Made by a program: the position numbers and the translations under genes. A DNA stretch of 64,000 bases from Plantago ovata (lineage: Eukaryota; Streptophyta; Magnoliopsida; Lamiales; Plantaginaceae), in contig CM051456.1 of assembly GCA_028274465.1 (NCBI GenBank), positions 123,706,880-123,770,879 of the forward strand, given 5' to 3'. Shown one piece after another: positions 41,208-50,570 of the stretch (its first letter is position 1; each line of letters starts with the position of its first letter). The notes below the pieces were generated by a model. The model did no database searches and was not told the origin of the DNA. It saw only the letters and a program-made list of their open reading frames with translations.

Positions 41208-41425
41208 TTCTAACTTCTAAATGCAAGTATGATTTTACTTGCTTGATACTATTTGCATATATACTTCACATTTCTCTTACGGTCAATATTCTAGAGAATA
41301 AAGTGGTTTGTTCTCTCATCTGCATCTTGATTCTTGAGTGTATCTTCAGCTAAATTGTTGATCCTATCAAACTCAAGTGATATTTTTCCATGTATTTGAA
41401 TTTACATCAATTTGTAAAATGATTT

Positions 41426-41506
41426 TGTGCGGTGATGATGCAAATTGTTGTGGACTAGAGTTTCTGATCTTGCATTTGACGACTAACCCTTGGCTGTCTG
41501 AGCACA
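41426..41506 (+). ncRNA. Box C/D snoRNA with two guides to 25S rRNA
   Basis: The terminal stem TGTGC (41426-41430)/GCACA (41502-41506) encloses box C GTGATGA (41432-41438), D' CTGA (41464-41467), C' TGACGA (41477-41482) and D CTGA (41498-41501). The sequence before D, CCCTTGGCTGT, is complementary over 11 nt to ACAGCCAAGGG of plant 25S rRNA; the fifth-base rule points to the C after ACAG. The sequence before D', GGACTAGAGT, is complementary over 10 nt to ACTCTAGTCC, about 56 nt further along the same rRNA, pointing to the U of GACU-CUAGUCC. rRNA sequences are from memory. Two correctly spaced matches in one region of 25S make this a confident call. Confidence 0.88.
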
Positions 41507-41526
41507 CAATTTTACTTGTTTTTATT

Positions 41527-41630
41527 ATGTTGATGAGATTAATCACCATTCGTTGTGGTAGGGCATCACTGCATTGGAGTGAACCTCCGTGAGCCCAGTT
41601 TTATTAACGACTTCTCCTTCCACTGAGCAT
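41527..41630 (+). ncRNA. Box C/D snoRNA guiding near the 3' end of 18S rRNA
   Basis: Box C TGATGA (41531-41536) and D CTGA (41623-41626) are enclosed by a short terminal stem ATGT/GCAT. Immediately upstream of D, ACGACTTCTCCTTCC is perfectly complementary over 15 nt to GGAAGGAGAAGTCGT close to the 3' end of plant 18S rRNA (from memory). The fifth-base rule selects the second A of GGAAGG, about 50 nt from the 18S 3' end (near position 1754 in a 1804-nt rRNA). C' and D' are not clear. It starts 20 nt after the preceding C/D RNA, spacing typical of polycistronic plant snoRNA clusters. Confidence 0.88.
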
Positions 41631-41825
41631 TTTATTTTTTATTGACAATGGTTTTGTATTTCATGATTTTGGTTTTCAAATTGCCTTCTGGTGGATAGTC
41701 AGCTATAATAGCTTGGATGCCATTAGATCCCACACCTGCATATCATTTAGTCTTATCGTTGCTTTCTTTGTCATTTGTTAACTGGAGTTTTCCAATTGTC
41801 GCGTCAAGGAGGTGTCTACCCATAA

Positions 41826-42013
41826 CCAGACGTTAGTCAGGTGTTCACCAAGTTTGATGGTGTACGCTGTTACATGTCTGGTAAATGAAAGATAGCGGAG
41901 AAAAATGATAGCTGGGGTTTCTTATCTGCCATTTTGTCTACTCTTGGAGGTGCCTATCGTTGCCCAGTAGTTTGTATATGTGATTACTTGAGCTACATCT
42001 AGGTTCAACATTG
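41826..42013 (+). ncRNA. Box H/ACA snoRNA candidate, copy C
   Basis: Close duplicate of copy B: CCAGACG...CATGTCTGG closes the first hairpin, the internal TCACCAAGTTTGATGGTGTA is identical, and the 3' hairpin from GTGCCTATCG to ATCTAGGTTC ends with ACA at 42008-42010. The middle stem-loop is less well paired than in copy B. Conservation is concentrated in the two H/ACA hairpins, while the flanks are unrelated, as expected for a duplicated functional RNA unit. Confidence 0.7.
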
Positions 42014-42860
42014 CTTTCTTTCCGATCTTTGTATTTGTGGATGAAATTACACAAGTTACACAACTACTATATTCTCAGCTCTTCCAAATGTTGGTTGATG
42101 TTTTCAGATGTTGTGTACGCTTAAATGTTACTAGCAAGTGGTACCGATTTTTGAACGTTCTCTATCCATTGCAATGGTGTCTGACTTTTGAAGTTTGACA
42201 TTCGTAGACTATTCTGAATTTGTGATGTACTAACTACTACGTCAGTATTTAGAGACACGGAAACTGTCGCATGTTTTGAATAGTGGGGAATTGAATTGTG
42301 TCGGTACGTATCGTTTCCATTGTTATTTTGGGCCACAAAATGCAATTAATCCTTACATGTACTCTATTAAAAAGCAAGTATTGAAATATATAAGGACTTC
42401 TTAAGCTCAATCCGACACTTATGTCTGTCACGTCATCATTCTACTCAATCTAAACCTCAACCTCTCTTTTACTTTTTATTTTTTCATTTCTTTAAAATTT
42501 CATAAATAATCTCATTTTTATTATTATTAATTAATTGCACTTACATTATATAAATTTTATATAAATTTTAAAAATAACAATAGTTTGAAATAAATACTAT
42601 AATAAATAATAATTTTCATTTTAGGGGTTAAAAAATGTCGTCAATCATTATGATAATATATGATTCATAATATATTGAAATATTGTGAAAATGAAAATTA
42701 TTATTATATTATAATATTGAGCAATGCATTATGATTCATAATATATTGTGAAAATAGATTCTAATGTATTGCGCTCACCTTTGAATAGCAATAGTAATTA
42801 CTAATTATGTAGTTATGATGCTAAGGTAGATGCATGAATGTTATGTTCATAATAATTAAG
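42014..42860. other. Downstream flank of the snoRNA cluster
   Basis: Non-coding sequence that becomes very AT-rich after about 42470, with repeated ATGATTCATAATATATTG at about 42659 and 42729. No additional snoRNA was recognised here. Confidence 0.45.
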
Positions 42861-42878
42861 TTCAGTTCATGATTGTTT

Positions 42879-43013
42879 TGGCTCCGTCTGAAAATTGATT
42901 ATTTTAAGTTCTCTACAATTCAAATGCATTAAATTCAGTTCAGTTCAGATTTCCTCAATAATATTTTATACTACAAATAAGTTCAGTTTTGTTTAGACGA
43001 AGAGTACAGAACC
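42879..43013. mobile_element. GAACT-family Tourist-like MITE, copy 3 (inverted, diverged)
   Basis: Opens GGCTCCGTCTGAAAATTGAT and closes AGACGAAGAGTACAGAACC, the complement of the family's 5' end, so it lies in the opposite orientation to copy 1. The inside carries AGTTCAGTTCAG repeats and ACTACAAATAAGTTCAG. Similar but weaker sequence continues to about 43120. TTA follows the right end; the left duplication is unclear. Confidence 0.6.
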
Positions 43014-45511
43014 TTAGTATACTTCAAATAAGTTCAGTAGTTCTGTTCGAATTAATTAAATTCATTTCAGTTTAAATTTATTAAGTTTAGTTTAGTAATT
43101 TTCAGACAAATCAGAGCATATTCATTATTGAACATGAATACCTAACATATGTAAGAAAAATTAAGAAGACTATTAAGAAAAGGTCTTGTAAAAGCTGAAG
43201 AACGAAACGCCCATATATGAAGGGAACTTATTAGGAATGGTTAAAACTTAGACTTAATCTTGTTAAATCGCAAGTGCCAAAACATAATAATCCATGAACC
43301 TTGAAATAATAATCCAAGAACCTGAAATTTGGACTAAATCCGATATTGAAACAAAGAATAGTTTTCAAGTATATACTGTATACTGAAAATGTAAAATGTC
43401 AGATAGAAATTCAAAATTATGATAAAGGATGGTTAGTCGGACTCGGACCCCGGTATTGTGATATCTTTGTTTTCCTACTCAATACACAAACTTACCATGT
43501 CGTTATAAAAGACTATGTTTAAATTATGTAAAAACTTACGTTTGGTGTGTCTAATAAATAAAAGAGGTGAGTAGCGTAAATTTAAATTTAAGATCTTAAA
43601 TACTTGTAGCGGTCTGAATTTTTAATGACAACTAGTTTACAACCCGTCGAAAATCGACGTGTATATTAATGAGTTTTTATTATTGGAATATATACGTAGT
43701 TTATATACAATTTTTTTTCCTTTAGATATTTTTCATAGAGTAGGTACTAAATTGTTGACATTTAAACCACAAATTTTAAAGGTTTAATAGTATATTCTAA
43801 TCACTTATTTTGGAAACTATATGTAGGCATTATGCATTGAGTATGTTCTCGGTGAACCCATCGAACTCACATAACAATAACAATATGATCGTTGTGACCG
43901 TATATTAGAAATCGCTTAAATTCTAAATAAATATTTCATAGCTTACAAACACCAACACCATGGAATTTTGATTTGGGACTAATGTAAAAGTTTCCATGCG
44001 TTTCTTGTGAGATTTGAATTTGCGGCCTATGTGATAGGTTACATAATTTTTATTACTACTTGCAATCTCTCATATAGTCAGTCCTTTAATGCTTCTCACT
44101 TTCTTTTCGGTGTATAGTTTGAGGAATGTTTTCCATTTTCATTTTTTTCAAGTGGATCATCCACTCCACTCAGATAATACTCTTATAAAGCTAAAATTTA
44201 CTACTTATTCAAAAATGTACTCTTATAAAGCTTTACGACAGATAACCCTACTTCGTGACTTCGTGAGGACATTGACATAATAGATGCGCCAATCAGTAAG
44301 CCACCCGTCCAAATATGAACTTTTCTTATACCTCTTAGGCTATTAACAAAACAACGCATCTCCTTCTAGAATCATGTCTCCGGATATGTTCCACGGTCAA
44401 TTGGCGCAATAAAATTATCCAACAAATATTTTAGTTATAAAATTTAACTTAGTAAATAATTCTACACCATCTCCAATAATTAATCACATTATAACCATGA
44501 CACCATTGATCAGTACAGTTGTGATCAAACACTCTCGGGAATTGCACGAATATATTGAATAAAACCTAAAAATATTATTGAATAAATTTATTTGGTTAAT
44601 CTAGAATCAGGTGATTTCGACTCGGCCATCAGGTCAAAGTTTGTATAATTGAGCATAAAATTTCTTTTTAGACTTCAAATTTGGATCGAAATAAATTCGG
44701 GTTCGGGTTAATTTTAACAGGTCTATTTTTTATGCTTATAAGTGAACATGGCAGACAAACAGATTGTTCAAATCGAATTCGGATAGAGAAATTCTTATCG
44801 AATTGTTCGGATCGAATGTCGGATGTTCGATTGCTGGTCGAATCATAAATTCCAGATAGCATATTACCGATTATAAATTTCAGATAATTTTGAATCGGAT
44901 CCTTTTGGATCGAATCAATTCAAATTTTGTCAATTTGGATTCTGGTTGAGTGAATAAACAAAATAAAAATTATAAATTATTATAATTGCATTTCAGTGTG
45001 AGAGATGAAAGTTCAGATTTGGATCGAATTCGGATAGAGAATTCAGATCAATGATTTATTCTGGATTGTCTTTGGATCAATTAAGATCGAATTCGGTTGT
45101 TGCTCTAATAAATTTAGAATAATTTCATATTGAATAAAATTGAATAAATTCGGATCGAATTCGTGTGGTGATTTAGTAAATGATATTCAAATCCGTTATC
45201 ACAATGAGAAATTATAAAATTCAAACTATAAAATTTTTATTTTAAATTAGTGAAATATAAACACTCGTTTTCATATGAAATTAAAACTATATATCCTTTC
45301 GGTTAAATTTAATGCACATCGAATTTAATTCGGATAATTTTGGATTGGATATTTTTAGGTCAGCTTTACTTAGGTGATTTCGAGTTGAGTGTATTCAAAT
45401 GGGTTTCAAATCAACATTCTGATGGTTAACCGTTGTATGACTGGTTTCATTTCGAATTCAGATCAATTTGTCATCATCAAAGTCAACCTATATTCTCCAT
45501 GAAAAATAAAA

Positions 45512-45644
45512 GGCTAGTGATATAGCCAGAGCTAAAATTACTAATGCCAGAGCAATTTACCTTTTATAAACACTAATCATCATTCCTAAAAGTGCACAAA
45601 TTGCTCTGGCATTAGTAATTTTAGCTCTGACTATATCACTAGCC
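45512..45644. mobile_element. Near-perfect 133-bp foldback element
   Basis: The left arm starts GGCTAGTGATATAGCCAGAG and runs about 47 bp to GCCAGAGCAATTT. The right arm is its complement with one mismatch near the base (C against T), ending CTATATCACTAGCC. The loop is about 40 nt. The flanks are AAAA on both sides, too simple to prove a target duplication. The very low divergence of the arms implies recent origin or selection on the hairpin. It is either a young MITE or a small-RNA-producing hairpin. Confidence 0.8.
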
Positions 45645-46701
45645 AAAAGAAAAATATTACCTTTTAGTTACTCCTATTTTCATATAAGAATTTGGAGCAT
45701 TATTCAACTCTAGTTCAAATAATACACCCGAACACTATTCTAATTCTCGAGATTGGTGTTGTTTAATTATCATTAGTGAACTTTCGAAAGAAAAATAAAT
45801 AATGTTCTTAAAAAGAGCTAAGAAAACGAAGTGTTAAACATGAATCATCATAAACAAAATTATATAAAGTGCGCTAACTGAATAAAAAATTTGATTAACG
45901 AAATTAATTAAAATAAATAAAAATACTTCGAGATTATTATTATAGTTTAAAATTAACCTATTGTTAAATAGAAAGTTGATGAGTAATTAAATAGAGTTAA
46001 ACATGAAGTTTGCCAAGGCAGATTCACTGTGTATACTTTAGCGAAAGAGGAGAAGATCATATCCAGCTTATGCGCAAGGAGATTTGAATAGTTTTCTCAA
46101 AAAAGGAGATTTGAATAGGCAAATGAAAAGGCTATTTCGGAATCGGAGAGAATCCCAGTTGCACCGAAAATTTCCCCAGTAGTATAGATTGAAGGAAAAA
46201 TCTAGAAAATGAATCAAATTTTCAACAATTACGAAATAATCTACCTAAAATGGGTTCGAAATAATCATTGATGGTTATGGTTGCAGAAGAATTGAATTGA
46301 GTGGTACTGGAGTCCTGACTGATCTGGTAAAAGATAGAAGAGATGAGGCCGGTATTGAAGAGTCCTGGGACGTTTAGATTTTAGAATACCATCATTAAAG
46401 AATCTGATAAACGAATGAACATTAATTTTGGAATACCTTCATTGAAAATTTGGATTAGTTTTCTTCATTAATTAGAGCAGCACGCTTAGGTTCGAAATAT
46501 CAACTCTCATGACTGACTGAGAGACCGACTGACTATAAAGGAATTGATTAGATTTGGAGCATAAATTAATAATCTAAAAAAATGGAGAAATTGACACATA
46601 GGCTTGAAGTAGCTTGGAATTAGGCTTGGACATAATATATGATTTTGATTGGTAATTGAATTGATGACGTAGGCATGGAAGGCATGGAGGACTCTCCTTT
46701 A

Positions 46702-46876
46702 TTTTTATTTTTATTTTTGAAACAGCAAAAAAATTTATTCATCAACAAAAACAAAGAATACAAGATAGTGAGATGCATAAGTGATGCATACAAAAACCAC
46801 GTTTAATCTCCAAGCACCAAGAGTATAAAATCATATCCGAACCACAATCCCGTTATGTCCGTACCACAACTTAAAT
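46702..46876 (-). mobile_element. 5'-truncated non-LTR retroposon, minus strand, with 15-bp target duplication
   Basis: GAGGACTCTCCTTTA occurs on both sides (46687-46701, 46877-46891). On the minus strand the insert ends GAATAAATTTTTTTGCTGTT TCAAAAATAAAAATAAAAA, that is, an A-rich tail directly against the duplication. This is the signature of target-primed reverse transcription. The 175-bp body resembles a LINE 3'UTR; no protein domain remains. Confidence 0.8.
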
Positions 46877-47068
46877 GAGGACTCTCCTTTATAGAATTAT
46901 ATAGATTGACAAATACATTTATGATATTGCATGGTGAGGTGTTATCTCATCAATCATCATTATTAAGGTAGTACTTGTTTGCATTACAAGGAATCTAATT
47001 AAATGTCACAAACAATCCGTAATCGTTTAAAATGCGGTCAGTTATTCATGAACTACTCTTCGGACTTA

Positions 47069-47211
47069 GGCTCTGTTCTCTTCGTATAAATAGAACTGAA
47101 TTGATCTAAACTGAACTGAACTGAACTTATATGTAGTACAAAATACTAATAGACAAATCTGAACTGAACTGAACTTAAAATAATCAATTTTCAGATGAAG
47201 CGAACAGAGCC
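47069..47211. mobile_element. GAACT-family Tourist-like MITE, copy 4 (143 bp)
   Basis: Ends GGCTCTGTTCTCTTCGTATA and the complement of GGCTCTGTTCGCTTCATCTG, very close to the copy 1 termini. The left flank is TTA and the right flank TTT, so the duplication is imperfect by one base. The interior contains CTGAACTGAACTGAACTTAT and the TAATCAATTTTCAGA block shared by the family. Confidence 0.8.
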
Positions 47212-48955
47212 TTTGTATGTTATGTTGTGCAAATAAGGATAAAAACTCTGTTTGTTTCCTAAAAAACACTTCAACTCAATTTAGTTTATATCAGTTCAAT
47301 TCATATAATTTCAATTTTTAGATTTACTTAATTGTTTTTATGTTATAGAAATAAATCAGTTCAAATCAATTTAGACGAATATAACATATCCTAATCGGAA
47401 AACCAATCCGATTGTCTACAATCTAATAAGTACTGGATTATGAGAGAGAGTATATACCTCCATAGATTGTATATGTAATCTATCATTATGGTAGTGTCAA
47501 TTAAGTGTGTGGTAGAAAATTGAACTATGGTGCTTATCGACTCATATGGTCTGGTGACTCTGGTCCGTCCGGTTTATCTTGAATGAGAAAGACGATGACT
47601 TAATATTAGTATTTTATTTAAAAAAGAAAGAAAATATCAAAGTAGCATTTGAAAGTCCAATTAAAAAGCTATGTCCAAGTCCAACCTGAAAGCAAGACTG
47701 AGACTGAGCTGAGCTGCCTTTAATATATATGAGTTGGAAGAATTCATTTTATTTGTATCACGTTTTGTATAAATTGGGCAATAATAATTGAAACCAAGTC
47801 AATATTTCAAAGTGCGTGAGAGACTAATAAATCAATGATTCATGCATGGCCTCTCAATATACAACCAACTTTCAAAGACAAATTAACCACGTACGACCAA
47901 CGTAGAAACAAGGAAGAAAATGGCCGCACACGGGAACACGGATTTGGATTCGATTTCCTTGATTACTTAATCATGGAAAATTACATGTAAATACCTTATT
48001 CATATCCAAATTACAGATAAATCATGTCTATCTTCACTCTTTCTCTCTTGAATTAAAAATGAATGACCAAATTGTCTGCGTACATGCTCATTTCTTAAAG
48101 AAAAATAAACAAGATGACAAAATTGTTATAGAAAAAAAAAGAAAAATATTCAAAAAACAATCCGACATCAGTTGATGTAGCTCCGATAGTTGATTTATTT
48201 TTCACTCTTATTCATGATGTCACGAGTGGCAAGTGAGGGAAACTAAATAACATATTGTAGATGCTTGAATCTACAATCAAAGAATTAGTAGTGGCACCGG
48301 ACCTGCAAAACAATAAGGGCACACTACGGTGTGAGATCCAAATAGAATATTGGTGCGGTGTCAACCGAATGACTCCAATACTCTAATGCTTAAGCCAATT
48401 AATCTGAACAATGATTTAAAAAAAGAGTACATTAAGAGACAAAAAGGTTGAATTATCCTTTTGTTCGACAGCGTTTGTAACATTAAGGATCCGGATGAAG
48501 ACTTGTCTAAGATAATGTGAATAAACTCACCTAGGTAAGTAATAAGAGAGAGTATGTGGCTACGGGGCCGTTGAAGAGTGTATGGATGATCAAATGAATA
48601 TACTTTCAAAGTTGGCTACATGAGGTTATGGGGTGATCGAAGGGCTTTCGTAAGTTAAGTTATGAAATCTCGTGTACAGTTGTGCATGTGATAGGATGAT
48701 GAGAGAGAGAGTATTAGGTTTTATAGCTTCCTTTGGTCTCCCACAATGGTTTCATGGTTTGTTACATGACCACTACGTCACACGATCAGATTTGTAGCGA
48801 ACTATCTAAGTTCTTGCACCAGAGCCAAGGTGAATGATAATGAAGTCAATTTTTTTTAGTTAAGCTTGCCCAAGTAATTAGAGATTTTATTGGGTAAGAA
48901 AGTAAGAAAAGGAACATAGGTTTATGGTTTGTTTTGAAATTCAACATTATACAAG
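47212..48955. other. Spacer upstream of the PP2C gene
   Basis: AT-rich, non-coding as far as can be seen, with a further decayed AGTTCAATTCA-rich patch at about 47270-47390. Confidence 0.45.
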
Positions 48956-48960
48956 GGCCA

Positions 48961-48966
48961 CACGTG
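48961..48966 (+). promoter_or_regulatory. G-box/ABRE-like CACGTG upstream of the PP2C gene
   Basis: CACACGTGTT contains the palindromic G-box CACGTG with the ACGTGT core bound by bZIP factors in abscisic-acid and stress responses. It lies about 60 bp upstream of the TATA box, a productive distance. Regulation is inferred only. Confidence 0.45.
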
Positions 48967-49024
48967 TTATGTTCCTTCTTCCCTAATCAATGAGTGAGGT
49001 CCACTTGTTTTAATATTAGCAGCC

Positions 49025-49032
49025 TATAAATA
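49025..49032 (+). promoter_or_regulatory. TATA box of the PP2C gene
   Basis: TATAAATA lies 136 bp upstream of the start codon. Initiation would be expected near 49055-49060, giving a leader of about 100 nt. Confidence 0.7.
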
Positions 49033-49160
49033 CACCCAATCCCAATCCAAATCCTCTTCAGAAATCACAAACCCCCAAAATTGGAACGTTACAATCAAAC
49101 GGAAAACATTTAGTCAAACAAACGCTCTCTGCAAAAACCTAACACCACCAATCAATCATC

Positions 49161-50570
49161 ATGTCCTCTTGCGCTGTTGCCTCGCCGGTCTTCTCTCCAT
49201 CTTCATCTTGTTCATCCTCTTCTATCTGCTCCCCTAAATCCTCCTCACCTCGCCTGTTTCGCCTCAACAAGCCCAGTGGCCTCATCCGTTCTCTTGCCGG
49301 TGGGGCTGACTCATCATCTGCGGCAGCGGCTTCTAAGAGAAAGAGGCCGCCGAAGCTGAATATTCCGGTGGTTTTGTTGGAGGTGGGGAAGAAGGAAGAG
49401 GAGGAGGAGGGGCAGAAGGTTGTGGAGGTCGAGGGAGATGGGTTTTCGGTTTGCTGTAAGAGAGGGAAGAGAGATCATATTGAGGATCGTTATTCTGCTT
49501 CGGTTTATTCTAACAAACAGGTTTGTGATTTGCTTTTTTTGCTTTATGTTGTTTGGTAAATAGATTGAATTTTGGAATTATTAGGCCAAAAGGTTAATTG
49601 ATTGATTGATTCATGTGTGAAATTGTTCCTACCAGCTTCCATTTTTGAAGAATTTTAGCTTTTAAATTAGGCCAAATTAGTCAAATTCATTGATTGATGT
49701 GTGAAATTGTTAATAAAAGCTTCAAAATGTGTTGAAAGTTTTAGCTTTTGAAATTGGGGAAAATTGATTGATTGATTGATGCGTGAAATTGTTAATAGCA
49801 GCTTCAATGTGTTAAAAATTTTACCTTTAAAATTGGGGAAAATTAGTGAAGGGCGATTGATTGATGTGGATTTATTTATGCAGGCGTGTTTTGGTGTGTT
49901 TGATGGGCATGGAGGTGCGAAAGCTGCCGAGTTTGGAGCTAGTAATTTAGGTAAAAACATTGTTGAGGAGTTGGAGAAAACGGAAAACAATGGAAGCATT
50001 GTGGAGGCTGTCAAAACTGCTTACTTGACGACTGACTCTGAGTTTCTTAAAACGGATCAACGTGGTGGGGCGTGCTGTGTGACAGCGGTTATCAAGGATG
50101 GGAATTTGGTGGTGTCTAATGCGGGTGATTGCCGTGCTGTTGTTAGTAGAGGTGGGATTGCGGAGGCGCTCACTTCAGATCACCGGCCATCAAGGGATGA
50201 TGAGAAAGACAGGATTGAGAAATCGGGAGGCTTTGTGGAACTTCGCCATGGTGTTTGGAGAGTCCTTGGATCCTTAGCTGTCTCTAGAGGTATTGGAGAT
50301 CAATATCTTAAGCAATGGGTAACGGCAGAACCAGAGACGAAGGTCGTTAGACTCGAACCTGAACACGAGTTTCTTCTCCTTGCTTCTGATGGATTGTGGG
50401 ACAAGGTTAGCAACCAAGAAGCTGTTGATATAGTCCGCCCTTTGTGCCTGGACGCTCAAAAGCCTCGGTCATTGGTAGCCGTCTGTAAAGAGCTAGCAGA
50501 CTTGTCGGTTTCCAGAGGCTCCCGTGATGATATAAGTGTGATGCTCATCCAGTTGGAGAAGTTTTTCTAA
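49161..50570 (+). CDS. Clade-B protein phosphatase 2C (AP2C type), 348 residues
   Basis: Two exons, 49161-49520 and 49884-50570. Mg/Mn-dependent Ser/Thr phosphatase of the Arabidopsis AP2C1-AP2C4 group, which dephosphorylates stress MAP kinases. A Ser-rich N-terminus precedes KRKRPPKLNI (residues 59-68), which fits the basic-plus-hydrophobic MAPK docking (KIM) motif of that clade. Catalytic landmarks are all present: RDHIEDR (about 105-111), FGVFDGHGG (about 123-131), NAGDCRAV, LTSDHRPSRDDEKDRI, GSLAVSRGIGD, LASDGLWDKVSNQEAV and SRDDISVMLIQL at the end. The intron (49521-49883) consists largely of a three-copy repeat. An in-frame ATG within the intron at 49776 would give a protein lacking the docking motif and is not preferred. 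A G-box lies upstream, consistent with stress control. Confidence 0.94.
49590..49870 (+). repeat. Three-and-a-half-copy tandem repeat (about 80 bp unit) filling the PP2C intron
   Basis: Each unit starts with TTGATTGATTGAT, continues G(T/C)GTGAAATTGTT, then AGCTTC, then a TTTTAGCTTTT(A/G)AAATT block. Units begin at about 49593, 49686 and 49764, with a partial unit at about 49855 next to the acceptor. The unit ends with AAATTGGGGAAAATT in the last two copies. The intron has therefore grown by tandem duplication. Confidence 0.85.

Larger units (their letters stand above)
43120..47060. other. Gene-poor, AT-rich interval with old repeats
   Basis: No coding exon is supported. Between about 44640 and 45480 short units such as GGATCGAATTCGGATA recur irregularly on both strands, suggesting a decayed repeat. 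Two clear structures, a 133-bp foldback at 45512 and a retroposon at 46702, are listed separately. Confidence 0.5.

Noticed and set aside
44640-45480. GGATCGAATTCGGAT-like recurring motifs considered as a satellite
   Set aside because: Copies are scattered, of both orientations and without constant period. Not a definable array.
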